A stretch of DNA of 60,136 bases, taken from positions 1-60,136 of the forward strand of contig JALOLY010000001.1 in the NCBI GenBank assembly GCA_025455725.1, in the 5' to 3' direction. The position numbers were made by a program, and so were the translations under genes. The notes beneath the pieces were generated by a model. The model worked only from the letters and a program-made list of their open reading frames with translations, did no database searches and was not told where the DNA came from. Origin of the DNA: Amoebophilaceae bacterium. Its GTDB lineage: Bacteria; Bacteroidota; Bacteroidia; Cytophagales; Amoebophilaceae. The stretch's first letter is position 1. Each line of letters opens with the position of its first letter. Shown piece by piece: positions 21,748 through 32,863 of this stretch.

Positions 21748-23673
21748 TCACCAAATAACAATACCCAACTGGTGCGCAATCCTTACTTCTGATTGCTTGA
21801 GGAAGGTATGCACCTGAAGTAGCTGGTCTTCTATCTCGGGCTCGGGGGCATTCTGTAGTCCTGCTCGGTTGTCCTCAATAAGTTGCTGAATGAGTCTGAG
21901 TTTGAGCCTGAGGATATTCTTGAAGGCTGCTTGGTGCAAGTCGTCTTCTTCCTTAGCCGTATAAATCTGATGCCCCTCTTCCCAATAGTCACTTACTTCA
22001 TATGGAGATGCAGCCAGGTCGATAGCTGTTTTTTTCATGTTTTCATCCTGATGTTGGATAAAGTAGGTAGTGTTCACCACATTCCCTTGTGCAAGCTGTT
22101 GCTGAAAATGCTCCATAATTTCCCTATACTCGGGCGTACGAAAGTGCACTTCCTCCAGCTCTTGCAGAAGGTACGTGTACAGTGGCTTATCGCCTTCTAT
22201 AGGGACTGTTCCGTAGTTCAGTAACATGCGTATGCTCTCTCGTTCATACGCTTTGATGCTATCATCTAGCTTGTGAGTCTGTTCAGCGCTAGGGTTCAAT
22301 ACTATAGGGGTTGCGGTTGTGTGTTCACGAAATGAACGTTCACCCCGTCGAAGTTGCTCTTGCTTCCTTTGCAGGATTAGCTTACTCTGCTCGGTGTTGA
22401 GTACTGCTTCATCAATACCCAGAAGCTCACTACACTGCTGTGTCAGCACAGCCCTTTTAACTGCATCTGGGACGACTGCGATGCTTTGAATAATTTCCTT
22501 AATAGCTCCCGCCTTGCGAATAGGGTCTTGCTGGTGTGATTTCAGGAGAAGGGTAGCCTTGAATCTAATAAAATCCTGTTCCTGTGCTTGGAGGTAGTTC
22601 TGAAAAGCTTTTGCCCCTACTTTACGGGTATAGCTGTCTGGGTCTTCGCCCTCGGGTAGTGACACAATCTTAACATCAAGCCCTTTTTCCAATACCATGT
22701 CGACACCTCGCAATGAGGCTCTGATGCCGGCCGGGTCCCCATCAAACACAATGGTGATGTGTTTGGTAAATCTACTAATCAGCTGAATCTGCTCTTCAGT
22801 CAGCGAGGTTCCTGAGGAGGCAACCACATTGGTAATGCCAGCCATGTGTAGACCTATCACATCTGTGTAGCCTTCCACGAGGTAACAGTTGTCTTCTTGT
22901 CTGATTTGATGTTTGGCTTGAAAAATACCGTATAGCGTGCTACCCTTGTGGTAGATAGCTGTTTCTGGTGAGTTAATGTATTTGGATTGCTTGCTATCTG
23001 TTTTGAGTATCCTGGCTCCAATAGCGATCACTTTACCCGAAACGTTGTGAATAGGAAAGATTATTCTACCTCTAAATCGGTCATACGGTTTTTTGTGTTC
23101 ATTCTGAATGATGAGTCCTGCTTTTTCCAAGAGGGCTTCTTTATATCCCTTGTGTTTGGCAAATCGGCAGAAAGCCTCCCAGGCGTCGAGACTATACCCT
23201 AGTTCGAATTTCTTGATAAAATGTTCAGAAAAATGCCGTTCTCTAAAATAACTGAGTCCTACAGTTTGCCCCTCAATGTGTTTCCACAGGGTGTTTACAT
23301 AGTACTCCTTAGCGAGATTGAGTAATATATACAGGCTGTCTTTTTCATGTTGCTGCTGAATTTTCTGTTCATGAGGTTCAGACTCTTGGATGTCAATGCC
23401 GTATTTGTTGGCTAGGTATTTGATGGCTTCTACAAAGCTGATTCCCTCTATCTCTCGTATAAAGGTGATAGCATCGCCGGCAGCATCACATCCAAAGCAC
23501 TTGTAGAAGCCTTTGGCAGGCGAGACAGAAAAAGAGGGAGTTTTTTCGTGGTGAAAAGGACAACATGCCCATAGGTTTTTTCCTTTCTTTTGGAGGGTTA
23601 AAAAGTCAGCAATGACTTCCTCGATATGGACGCTACGTTGTACTTCCTGTATGGTTGCTTGGCTAATGGACAT
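21748..23673 (-). CDS. dnaG: DNA primase
   Basis: CPFHHEKTPSFSVSPAKGFYKCFGC zinc finger, TOPRIM segment CYLVEGYTDVIGLH. Confidence 0.97.
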   Translation of the reverse strand: MSISQATIQEVQRSVHIEEVIADFLTLQKKGKNLWACCPFHHEKTPSFSVSPAKGFYKCFGCDAAGDAITFIREIEGISFVEAIKYLANKYGIDIQESEPHEQKIQQQHEKDSLYILLNLAKEYYVNTLWKHIEGQTVGLSYFRERHFSEHFIKKFELGYSLDAWEAFCRFAKHKGYKEALLEKAGLIIQNEHKKPYDRFRGRIIFPIHNVSGKVIAIGARILKTDSKQSKYINSPETAIYHKGSTLYGIFQAKHQIRQEDNCYLVEGYTDVIGLHMAGITNVVASSGTSLTEEQIQLISRFTKHITIVFDGDPAGIRASLRGVDMVLEKGLDVKIVSLPEGEDPDSYTRKVGAKAFQNYLQAQEQDFIRFKATLLLKSHQQDPIRKAGAIKEIIQSIAVVPDAVKRAVLTQQCSELLGIDEAVLNTEQSKLILQRKQEQLRRGERSFREHTTATPIVLNPSAEQTHKLDDSIKAYERESIRMLLNYGTVPIEGDKPLYTYLLQELEEVHFRTPEYREIMEHFQQQLAQGNVVNTTYFIQHQDENMKKTAIDLAASPYEVSDYWEEGHQIYTAKEEDDLHQAAFKNILRLKLRLIQQLIEDNRAGLQNAPEPEIEDQLLQVHTFLKQSEVRIAHQLGIVIW

Positions 23674-23721
23674 TGTTCATGCTGCTGATTAGGCAAGTGA
23701 TTTATCGTTTGGATAGATTGT

Positions 23722-23767
23722 TAGATCGTGTTACCTATCGTGTTGCCTATCGTGTTACCTATCGTGT
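23722..23767. repeat. Short tandem array (~12-bp unit atcgtgttacct, about 4 copies)
   Basis: agatcgtgttacctatcgtgttgcctatcgtgttacctatcgtgtatc. Confidence 0.85.
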
Positions 23768-23806
23768 ATCATCGTCAGTTCACCATCAGATCGGTCAATT
23801 ATCCCA

Positions 23807-24304
23807 TTACTCAATAGAGATACCATGGTACTGCTGTTGCACTACGTAGTCTTTTCTTAATGGATAGCCCTCCCAATCGGTAGGCAGTAAGATACGCCGA
23901 AGGTCTGGATGTTGTGTAAAATCGATGCCTACCAAATCATATGCCTCACGTTCGTGCCAGTTAGCACTCCTCCAAATATGGCTTACCGAGGGCACTGTGG
24001 GCAATGGTGCACCGGATTTTTCTCTATTTACCAATACCTTGATCATTATTTGTAAATGGTAGGGAATGGAGTACAAATTATAGATTACCTCCAAGGTGCT
24101 TGCTTCGGGCCCATTGTCTAGGGCTGTTATACAGGATAAATAGTCAAAATAAGTCTTCTCATTTTCATGAAGCACTTGCCCTACTTCAGCAATGCGTTGT
24201 GTTGGAACACAGATAGTCGGCGGTGTGGCGTTGGGATCTTGTTCTATAATGATTGATGATCCTAATTTTTGCGTCAGTACTAGAATACTTGCTTCGAAAG
24301 TCAT
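23807..24304 (-). CDS. nuoC: NADH-quinone oxidoreductase subunit C
   Basis: SVSHIWRSANWHEREAYDLVGIDFTQHPDLRRILLPTDWEGYPLRKDY. Confidence 0.93.
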   Translation of the reverse strand: MTFEASILVLTQKLGSSIIIEQDPNATPPTICVPTQRIAEVGQVLHENEKTYFDYLSCITALDNGPEASTLEVIYNLYSIPYHLQIMIKVLVNREKSGAPLPTVPSVSHIWRSANWHEREAYDLVGIDFTQHPDLRRILLPTDWEGYPLRKDYVVQQQYHGISIE

Positions 24305-24323
24305 CAGTTCTCAGTTGGTCTTG

Positions 24324-24833
24324 CTAGATTTTATTCACGGGTTTTTCTGGAATATCAGATGGGGTGCGTCCTTTTTGGCGTATTTTTTCTTGTAGCTTCA
24401 AAATTCCACCAATCAAGGCTTCGGGTCTTGGCGGGCAACCCGGCACGTAGACATCTACAGGAATGATTCTATCTACACCTTTGACCACATGGTATCCGTG
24501 TTGCCAGTAGGGTCCGCCACAATTAGCGCAGGAACCCATCGAAATCACGTAGCGTGGTTCGGCCATCTGCTCGTAGAGCCGCTTAATTCTGTCGGCCATC
24601 TTAAAAGTAACCGTGCCCGATACAATCATCACATCTGCTTGACGAGGAGAGGCCCTAGGAATGACCCCCAAGCGGTCCAGATCGTAGTCACCTGCATAAG
24701 TTCCCATCATTTCAATGGCACAGCATGCTAAGCCAAACGTCATTGGCCACAAAGAGGAGCGCCTCGCCCAGTTGAGGAGCTCTTCTAGTTGGGTCAAGGT
24801 TACTTCGCCGTCTCCTGTTTTTTGTAATCTCAT
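24324..24833 (-). CDS. nuoB: NADH-quinone oxidoreductase subunit B
   Basis: [41 protein letters not shown]. Confidence 0.96.
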   Translation of the reverse strand: MRLQKTGDGEVTLTQLEELLNWARRSSLWPMTFGLACCAIEMMGTYAGDYDLDRLGVIPRASPRQADVMIVSGTVTFKMADRIKRLYEQMAEPRYVISMGSCANCGGPYWQHGYHVVKGVDRIIPVDVYVPGCPPRPEALIGGILKLQEKIRQKGRTPSDIPEKPVNKI

Positions 24834-24842
24834 GGTTTCTTT

Positions 24843-25358
24843 CTATTTAGCTTTTTGGATGTGTTGTAGTCTTCTTGGCGTTGAGGCATAACGATGGTTG
24901 ATTTGCTCATAGTGTGCCTTGGGTACTTTGGAAGCAAAAGTAGGGGGTATAGGACAAGGGTGTGTGCTAGCTAGGTGTCCTTGACGCCACATATAGGCAA
25001 GGCCTATACCCAAAGGAACAATGAATAGTACGATAGACATCGCTGTGTAGCGAGCCCATAAACCCTCTGTTGCTTCATTGAGTGTTGGGTTGGCCCACAC
25101 CATTGCCCAGGGAAAGAGAAGCACTGTTTCTGCCTCAAAAAGCATAAAGATGATTGCGATGACATAAAAACGCGCGTTAAACTTTCCCCAGGAACCCCCG
25201 GTGGGTACCTCACCTGATTCGTAGGTACACAACTTCGCTTCGTTGGGGAGGTTGGGCTGCAGCAAGGCGCTTGTCAATGAGCCCAGGCCCACCAGGAGTA
25301 GCGCGCCTGCTATAAAAGTCAGTATTTCCAGAAAGGCAATCTGTTCAATACCCATCAT
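24843..25358 (-). CDS. nuoA: NADH-quinone oxidoreductase subunit A
   Basis: CTYESGEVPTGGSWGKFNARFYVIAIIFMLFEAETVLLFPWA. Confidence 0.93.
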   Translation of the reverse strand: MMGIEQIAFLEILTFIAGALLLVGLGSLTSALLQPNLPNEAKLCTYESGEVPTGGSWGKFNARFYVIAIIFMLFEAETVLLFPWAMVWANPTLNEATEGLWARYTAMSIVLFIVPLGIGLAYMWRQGHLASTHPCPIPPTFASKVPKAHYEQINHRYASTPRRLQHIQKAK

Positions 25359-25619
25359 TTGTAGTTACGGAATGGTTAGGGATATAAAACCCATGAGGTC
25401 TCCAAGCAGGGAAACACGCAGCAAAGCCGGGACTGCTGCGAACGAACTTATGTTCATTTGCCTATGACCACCCCAATTGTCCAATAAAAAAGGGCCGAAT
25501 CGAGTGGTTGGGTGTCCCTTGAGTTTCCAAGAGTATGGAATATCGGTGTAGGGACATCCCCGTGCTGGGGATCATGGCCACACAACAGCGCCTGGTTCAT
25601 ATATGCATTACGCAGCACA

Positions 25620-26966
25620 TTACTGGGTACCTGCAGGTTTCTCTTGAGGATAGTTGCCCACCTTTTTCTCCAGTTTTTCGAAATGCAGCACCCCAAGTAT
25701 ATACCCCAACGCCACGGGGAACATAACTATAGATATGCCCCAATGGCCAAAATACTTCACTAGATAAACGAGTCCGAAGGGAATAACAACAGACATTGCA
25801 GTGCGCGACAGCGCATATATCAGTCCAGCATAGGTAAAACGCTTAAAAACGGGAAAGTGTCTGAAAAATATTGGCATGGCTGACGTGCAGTTGATCACAA
25901 ACAGCATGACGAATACTTGTATAAGCAATAATCCAAAGGGTGTCTGCAGGTTTGTCAGCAAGTACGGCAAAATCAGTACAAAGGGCAAAAACAATATTCC
26001 TTTGAATCTCAGAATTTTCAGCGGATAGATGCTGTAGCTAAGGTAGGTCAGCACGAGATACCCTACTAGGTTGGCAATAGAAGCAATGAAGTTTTGGCCA
26101 ATTATCTGCTCAGGAGTAAAACCAAAAGTTTGTTTTAAAATATTGCCACAATGAATGTATGTGAAATAGAAGCAGGCTGGCCAACCACACTCCATCAAGA
26201 AATACGCCAAGAGTGTTGCCGTACTGGATCTCTCGTGATAGGCAGGGATGTGGTCTAATTCTTCTGCCAGTTTTCTACCGTCTTCAACATCTTCTTTGAT
26301 TTTCCGTCTGGCATCAACAAATTCTGACGTTTCTCTAAGCTTGGTCCTGGCTACAGAACCAATGACAGCAACTACGGTACCTGTCCAAAAAGCAATGCGC
26401 CAATTGAAGCCCATTGAAGTAGTCAGGTAAGCCACACCCAGGGCGAAGTTGGCCCCTAAAATGGAAAAGACTGAAATTAACGTTACCATTGGATACTGTA
26501 TAGGCGGTTTAGTAGTCTCAGTCATGTAAAGCTCTGCACCCACAATCTCGCCCATAGAGGACATACCTTGTGCAATTCTACATAGTGTCACTATCCAAGA
26601 AGCTGTGACACCTATTTGTGCGTAGGTGGGTAGGTTGGCCATGATCAAGCATGAGATAGCCATAATAAATGTTGTGAGGATAATAGTTGCCTTGCGGCCC
26701 ACCGTGTCTCCTATATAACCAAATACGAGTGCGCCAACGGGCCGCAACAAGTAGGTAGAGCAAAAAGCAAATGCACTACGTAGTGCAGTGGTATGAGGAT
26801 CTATAGTTTTAGAAAAAAATAGCTCATTGAGTAACACTGCCATGTGTACATAAAGCATGAGGTCAAAGTATTCCAAAAACGTCCCCATAGAGAGAAGGCC
26901 CATCGCCTCTTTTTGCTCTCTTTTGAGTGAGGTAAACATTCCGTGTTTTGTATTTGCTGGATGCAT
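25620..26966 (-). CDS. MFS transporter, metabolite:H+ symporter (ProP-like) type
   Basis: GTFLEYFDLMLYVHMAVLLNELFF, RPVGALVFGYIGDTVGRKATI. Confidence 0.87.
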   Translation of the reverse strand: MHPANTKHGMFTSLKREQKEAMGLLSMGTFLEYFDLMLYVHMAVLLNELFFSKTIDPHTTALRSAFAFCSTYLLRPVGALVFGYIGDTVGRKATIILTTFIMAISCLIMANLPTYAQIGVTASWIVTLCRIAQGMSSMGEIVGAELYMTETTKPPIQYPMVTLISVFSILGANFALGVAYLTTSMGFNWRIAFWTGTVVAVIGSVARTKLRETSEFVDARRKIKEDVEDGRKLAEELDHIPAYHERSSTATLLAYFLMECGWPACFYFTYIHCGNILKQTFGFTPEQIIGQNFIASIANLVGYLVLTYLSYSIYPLKILRFKGILFLPFVLILPYLLTNLQTPFGLLLIQVFVMLFVINCTSAMPIFFRHFPVFKRFTYAGLIYALSRTAMSVVIPFGLVYLVKYFGHWGISIVMFPVALGYILGVLHFEKLEKKVGNYPQEKPAGTQ

Positions 26967-27099
26967 GGTCTCTAGGTGTATGTACGCTTATTACCTTACT
27001 AAAATTTACGCCACACTCCCAATTTTAATTACAAAATAGTTTAATGCAAATATAAAGGCGCAAAAATTGTTAATACAAGATGAATAAACACCAGTATCT

Positions 27100-27790
27100 C
27101 TACTTTTCCCTACACTCCGTTTTCAGTGTGCTATGCCGCATAGGTAAATTCCGTGTTGCTCACGGGTAGTGTTCTTGCTAGTGCGTTAACAATGACGATG
27201 CTTGTATGCATCCAAAGTTCAATACGCCAGTTAAAGCCTTGTGTTGTTATCAGCGAGGTAACGCCCATCACCACTGCAGGAGCCAATGTGACCTAAGCAG
27301 CCATAGCGGCTAATCGAGCGTAATGTATAGGAGGTCCAGTCACTTTTGTGATGCAGCGTTAGATTTCCACTATTTCGCCCACAGAAGACATTTCTTGCGC
27401 GATGTGGCACGGGGTATTATCCCTAAGAGGAGACAAGTAAGCTGGCTATGGTATGAGGTACGGCATGGAATCTATCAGTGCTGTTACAGCCACGATGGCT
27501 TTGCGACCTATGGCGCATCACGATATAGGTGAATAAAAACGTATTGGAGAGTAGTAAGATGCACGAAGTGAAAAAAGCAGGTGTGGGACGTAATTTTTCT
27601 TTATTTGGATCGATGTCTGGCGAAAAGGCTCACTGAGCAGTGCGGCCACGCGCGTACATAGAGCATGAGGTTTAAAGTATCCCCAGAATACGCTTATGGA
27701 TGGAGAGAAGGCTTACCGCCTCTTTCTACTTTTTGAGCAGGGTGTCTTGTATTTTTTGTCTCTCCGGGTGCCTACTGTTTTGTTAAGATA
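27100..27790 (-). pseudogene. Decayed, 3'-truncated paralogue of the adjacent MFS transporter
   Basis: Colinear DNA matches, e.g. acatagagcatgaggtttaaagtatccccagaatacgc...gagagaaggc (27657) vs acataaagcatgaggtcaaagtattccaaaaacgtc...gagagaaggc (26846); ttcaatacgccagttaaagcc (27218) vs gcaatgcgccaattgaagcc (26391). Confidence 0.82.
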
Positions 27791-28445
27791 TCCTCTACGC
27801 TTCCAATCTCAGCTTCCAATCTCACCAAGAAACCACACCTTGCAAACGCTAAAGCACAAAAAACTTGAACAATTAGGGGACCATTACAACATAATTTTTG
27901 AGTGTCTTGTGCCCTCTGTTTGAGTGCGGTTATTCTTTCCCCTCTTGTTTCCGATGGGGGGGGCTCCTGCGAGCAGCCTATGTCCGCTTATAGTGTGCAT
28001 TTCCCTTCTTTTATGACGCAATAGACGATGAAAACCCAGAATAGGTGGGGATACATTGTAGGCTGTGATAAAAATCAAAGACTACTCACGTTCTCGTGCC
28101 ACCTTTTTTTATTTGTCTACGTCTGATAGCAGATAAAAATGCTTTTTGCAATATCTGTTATCCTGCATTCCTGATGTTGTGGCTTAGTCCCTTGATTCCG
28201 AAAAAAATCAAATAAGTGAATGATGTACCCAAGTCCTTCTGTAGGCTCTTGGCATTGATACCGACCTGACTGTTGCTTTATCTGACTTGTGCGGTTATCT
28301 CCTCTATGGGACTTGCTCGGGCCCCTAATGGAGCCAGCCTATCAAGATGAACAGAAGACATCCTGCCAGTTTGAAAGCACGTGTACAGACTAGTAAGTCG
28401 AGTTAGGATGATTGCATACTAGTCAAGCACTAGTCATTTGTATAG

Positions 28446-28465
28446 GCCCCTGTGTTGGCAGGGGC
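28446..28465 (-). terminator. Hairpin downstream of clpB
   Basis: gcccctg-tgttgg-caggggc just past the clpB stop codon. Confidence 0.5.
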
Positions 28466-28480
28466 TGCCGTCAGGCCCAC

Positions 28481-31081
28481 CTATTTCACATTGCCGAACA
28501 TCACTTGATTTTGGTCTGTAAGCGTTACTTGAATAGGTATTTCTTTGTGGACATCGCCTGTGAGGAGTGCCCTGGAAAGTGTGTTAAGGATCACACGTTG
28601 TATAAGCCGTTTTAATGGTCTGGCACCAAACTGTGGGTTGTACCCTTCTTGACTCAGGTACGCAATCACTGGTGCATCGATGATAAGCATGATACCGCTG
28701 TGTTTCAGGCGCTGCTGTAGCTGTTGTAGCTGTATATTGACTATTTGTTTGACCACCGCTTTAGAGAGTGGTTTAAACATGATGATTTCGTCAACGCGAT
28801 TTAAGAACTCAGGACGCATGACTTTGCTAAGTAGTTCAAACACTTGACTTTTAGTTTGCTCGAGTGTAGTCTGCGCGTTTTTCTCATCCAATCCTGCCAG
28901 ATTTTCTTGGATCAACTGTGCCCCTAGATTGGTTGTCATAATAATGATAGTGTTTTTAAAATTGGCTACTCTCCCTTTGTTATCTGTGAGTCTACCATCA
29001 TCTAGTACCTGCAATAAAATATTGAATACATCAGGGTGTGCCTTTTCTATTTCATCGAGTAGTACAACAGCGTACGGACTTCGTCTGACAGCTTCTGTCA
29101 GTTGCCCGCCTTCATCATAGCCCACATACCCTGGGGGGGCACCGATGAGTCTACTGACGGCGTGTCTTTCTTGGTATTCTGACATATCAATGCGTACCAT
29201 AGCATTCTCGTCGTTGAACAAAAAATCAGCGAGCGCTTTACCCAATGCCGTTTTACCCACTCCCGTGGTGCCCAGAAAGATGAAAGAGCCAATCGGTCGC
29301 TTGGGGTCTTGTAGGCCTGCCCTACTTCTGCGTACGGCATGGGCAATGGCATTGATGGCCTCTTCCTGGCCCGCTACGTTTTTGCCTAACTCTTCCTCTA
29401 AGTGAAGCAGCTTCTCCTTTTCACCTTGAAGCATTCTGGAAACGGGGATACCGGTCCACTTGGCTACTACTTCTGCAATGTCTTCTTGATCGATCTCTTC
29501 TTTAAGTATGGATCCCCCATCTTTATTGCCATAACCTTGTTGTTGTAGCGTCGCTAGTTCTTTTTCTATTGCCGTAATTTTTCCATATCTAATCTCAGCC
29601 ACTTTGCCATAATCAAAGTCACGTTCTGCTTGTTCTGCCTCCAGTCTAAGCTGCTCAAGCTGTTCTTTCTTCTGCCGAATATTTTGGATAAAGAACTTCT
29701 CTTGCTTCCATTGAGCGTTGAGGGTATTTCGTCTTTCACTGAGTTCGGCAATGCTCTTAGAGAGTGTTTCTTCTTTCTGCGTGTCCTCTTCCCTGCGGAT
29801 GGCCTCGCGCTCAATTTCTAGTTGCATGATCCTCCGTTGCAGTTCGTCCAGTGCTTCTGGCATAGAGTCGATTTCTATACGGAGTTTGGCAGCTGCTTCA
29901 TCCACCAGGTCAATGGCTTTGTCCGGTAAACAGCGGTCTGGTAAATAGCGGTGTGAGAGTTGTACGGCCGCGATGATGGCATCGTCTTTGACCCTAACGC
30001 CATGGTGTAGTTCGTATTTGTCTTTGATACCCCGCAAGATCGAGATAGCATCCTCGGGCGTGGGCTCGTCAACCATCACGCTTTGAAATCTCCTTTCTAG
30101 GGCCTTGTCTTTCTCAATATACTTTTGATACTCCTTGAGTGTAGTGGCCCCAATGGCATGCAGTTCTCCACGTGCTAGAGCAGGCTTCAGCAGGTTGGCT
30201 GCATCCATTGCTCCTTCTCCACTAGCCCCCGCACCAATCAGCGTATGGATTTCATCGATAAAAAGGATAATTTCTCCGGCCGAGTTGGTTACTTCTTTGA
30301 TCACCGATTTAAGGCGTTCTTCAAACTCGCCCTTGTACTTGGCTCCTGCCACCAAGAGCCCCATATCGAGTGCGATAATGGTTTTAGTCTTAATACTTTC
30401 CGGTACGTCGCCATCAATAATCCTTTGGGCTAGCCCCTCTACTATGGCTGTCTTACCTACCCCAGGTTCTCCGAGTAGTAGTGGGTTGTTTTTAGTTCTC
30501 CTAGAAAGAATCTGTAGTATGCGTCTGATTTCCTCATCTCTGCCAACGACAGGATCTATTTTCCCCGCTTTAGCTAAAGAGTTTAGGTTGTTAGAATATC
30601 GTTCTAAAGACCTATACTTGGTTTCTGCGTTTTGATCGGTTGCCCTGTTCGTTCCCCGAAGTTCTTGAATGGCTTTGGTGAGTGCTCGTTCTTCAAAGCC
30701 TACTTCTTTCATAAGGCTACCTACTTTTTCATTGCCTGCTGCTAGTCCCAGGAGCAGGTGCTCTATGGTAATAAATTCATCCTTGAAGTGCTTCAGGTAA
30801 GTTTCGGCCTTTCTTAAGACAGTATTACTATCGCTTGTCAGGTAGGGTTGTTGTCCAGAAGCCTTGGGATAGCTATCAACAATGTCACCGAGTTTGTGCA
30901 TGAGCAATGCCCGATTGATGTTGAGTGCTTTTAACAAGAAGTCAATGCTGTGCTCCTCTGTTTGTAGTATTGCTTGAAGTAGATGACCTGGTTCTATGGA
31001 AAGTTGTTGGTGGTCTTCAGCAATTCTCAAAGCGTTTTGAATGGCTTCTTGCGTTTTGATGGTATAATGATTGTTGTTCAT
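28481..31081 (-). CDS. clpB: ATP-dependent chaperone ClpB
   Basis: Two AAA modules (GEPGVGKTAIVEGLAQRI; LGTTGVGKTALGKALA), Clp_N repeats, coiled middle domain. Confidence 0.97.
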   Translation of the reverse strand: MNNNHYTIKTQEAIQNALRIAEDHQQLSIEPGHLLQAILQTEEHSIDFLLKALNINRALLMHKLGDIVDSYPKASGQQPYLTSDSNTVLRKAETYLKHFKDEFITIEHLLLGLAAGNEKVGSLMKEVGFEERALTKAIQELRGTNRATDQNAETKYRSLERYSNNLNSLAKAGKIDPVVGRDEEIRRILQILSRRTKNNPLLLGEPGVGKTAIVEGLAQRIIDGDVPESIKTKTIIALDMGLLVAGAKYKGEFEERLKSVIKEVTNSAGEIILFIDEIHTLIGAGASGEGAMDAANLLKPALARGELHAIGATTLKEYQKYIEKDKALERRFQSVMVDEPTPEDAISILRGIKDKYELHHGVRVKDDAIIAAVQLSHRYLPDRCLPDKAIDLVDEAAAKLRIEIDSMPEALDELQRRIMQLEIEREAIRREEDTQKEETLSKSIAELSERRNTLNAQWKQEKFFIQNIRQKKEQLEQLRLEAEQAERDFDYGKVAEIRYGKITAIEKELATLQQQGYGNKDGGSILKEEIDQEDIAEVVAKWTGIPVSRMLQGEKEKLLHLEEELGKNVAGQEEAINAIAHAVRRSRAGLQDPKRPIGSFIFLGTTGVGKTALGKALADFLFNDENAMVRIDMSEYQERHAVSRLIGAPPGYVGYDEGGQLTEAVRRSPYAVVLLDEIEKAHPDVFNILLQVLDDGRLTDNKGRVANFKNTIIIMTTNLGAQLIQENLAGLDEKNAQTTLEQTKSQVFELLSKVMRPEFLNRVDEIIMFKPLSKAVVKQIVNIQLQQLQQRLKHSGIMLIIDAPVIAYLSQEGYNPQFGARPLKRLIQRVILNTLSRALLTGDVHKEIPIQVTLTDQNQVMFGNVK

Positions 31082-31367
31082 AGCAGCAGCTTTTGGGTTA
31101 TTGGCTCCTCAATAAGTCATTGCATTCGTGATGGCAAAAGTTGTGCCACGCATGTGTAGCAAAGGAGTGATTTACCGCAATGGTAATTTTTAGAAGATAA
31201 GCGAGCCGCACGCTTGGCGATTCTTTTGCGTTTGTCTGTGGCCTCTTGCTCTCAGAAGCACTTGTCTCTCATCTCTAAGCTCATATGAAAGGCTCTTGCA
31301 AGCGACTCATCCGGTAGTGCTACTACGCTGCGTAGGTTGTTGCGCATAACCACTACATGACGCATCG

Positions 31368-32126
31368 TCAAATGGTTCTTTGTAAGAATTGATCGAGTAG
31401 GGCATTGAATTTTTGAGGATGCTCCATCATGGGTGCATGACAGCACTTGTCTATAAAGCGTAGTGTGGCATGGGGCAGCAAGGCGTTAAATTCGTGGCCC
31501 ACCAGGGGGGGGGTAATAGTATCGTTGAGCCCCCAGACCAGGAGTGTCATCGGTTGTATATTTGGAAGTTCATGGGCCATGTTGTTGCGTTGGGCAGATT
31601 TGGCAATGGAGACCACACGCATTGCTTTGGGGATGTTGCTGGTAACGTTAAATACTTCATCTATGTACGCTTTGGTGACCGTTTTGGGATCGAAAAAGGT
31701 GTAAGCAACTCGATCTGCTATGTACGCATAGTCGCCTCTTTTGGGAAAAGACCCACCCAAGGTATTTTCGAACAGGCCTGAACTTCCTGTAAGCACTAAT
31801 TTTTGGACTTGATTTGGGTGGTGGAGGGTATACATGAGGGCTAGGTGCCCCCCTAGTGAGTTCCCGATGAGGATAAATCGTTCAAGCTTCTGTTGTTGAA
31901 TAAAGGCCGTGACAAATGCTAAGAGACCCTCTAGGTTGGCCTGCCTGATGGGCATCTCGTAGATGGGAAGCATGGGGATGACTACTCGGTACTTCTGAGA
32001 GAATTGTGCCAAGACATGTTCCCAGTTACTCAATGCACCAAAGAGACCATGAAGTAACAAAAGTACTTCTCCGGCGCCTTCTTCGATGTATTTAAATCCT
32101 TGTGCTTCCTTGATAGTAGGGTCCAT
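31368..32126 (-). CDS. Alpha/beta hydrolase
   Basis: LLLLHGLFGALSNW, LIGNSLGGHLAL nucleophile elbow, CCHAPMMEHP His motif. Confidence 0.88.
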   Translation of the reverse strand: MDPTIKEAQGFKYIEEGAGEVLLLLHGLFGALSNWEHVLAQFSQKYRVVIPMLPIYEMPIRQANLEGLLAFVTAFIQQQKLERFILIGNSLGGHLALMYTLHHPNQVQKLVLTGSSGLFENTLGGSFPKRGDYAYIADRVAYTFFDPKTVTKAYIDEVFNVTSNIPKAMRVVSIAKSAQRNNMAHELPNIQPMTLLVWGLNDTITPPLVGHEFNALLPHATLRFIDKCCHAPMMEHPQKFNALLDQFLQRTI

Positions 32127-32286
32127 TACGGGTGTCTTTATCGATTTTTAGGGTGTTGCGTTTGGTAGTCTTTGCAAAGAAGATGAATCTACAGGACATC
32201 TAGAGATGATAGAGGATACACGAGGCATGGTACTTCAAGACGAGAAAATAATGGGCAGCTTTGAAGGCGTAGTTTGGGTTTTGCAA

Positions 32287-32811
32287 TTAATGGTGCTGGA
32301 TTGTGTCTGTCGCCGTGAGCCATCCTTGTATCCATGGTATCCATGAAGTCCCCCAGGCTAAGAGCCGAGGGCATAGCAGCTCAACGATGGGGAAAAAAAA
32401 TGTACCCTCCGTGTATACTTCGGGTATGTGCAGTTGGACCAAGTGCCCTAGCCACAGGAGGGTGCTACTGCATATGCCCCATTTGAGGATACCTACCACA
32501 CCACCTAATAGTTTATCAAGGCTACCTAGCAAGGTCGGTTTGATGAGGGTTTTAAGAAGATTTCCTGTCCACATAATTGTCATAAAGATGACGGTAAAAA
32601 GAAGTACAAATGTTACATAAGGAAGTAATTCATCTTGATCTTGGTACCATTTTGCGCAAAATAAAACTGCTGCGTTCAATAACCTAGTGCTACCTAGCAC
32701 GGCCAGTACTAAGGCGCTGACAGAAAAAACCTCCGCAATCAATCCTTTTCTGAATCCACTATAGCCTCCCCATAAAAGAAGAAGCAGTAAAAGCGTATCA
32801 ACTAGTTTCAA
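32287..32811 (-). CDS. CvpA family protein
   Basis: VDTLLLLLLLWGGYSGFRKGLIAEVFSVSALVLAVLGS. Confidence 0.82.
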   Translation of the reverse strand: MKLVDTLLLLLLLWGGYSGFRKGLIAEVFSVSALVLAVLGSTRLLNAAVLFCAKWYQDQDELLPYVTFVLLFTVIFMTIMWTGNLLKTLIKPTLLGSLDKLLGGVVGILKWGICSSTLLWLGHLVQLHIPEVYTEGTFFFPIVELLCPRLLAWGTSWIPWIQGWLTATDTIQHH

Positions 32812-32863
32812 AATAAATCCTGTGAGGGTTCTTGTGGTTTCTAGCAGCGTTTGGTCAAACTCT

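Noticed and set aside
29145-30635. Several plus-strand ORFs inside clpB (e.g. 30135-30635, 166 aa)
   Set aside because: Ser/Leu-rich antisense shadows of the well-conserved clpB reading frame.
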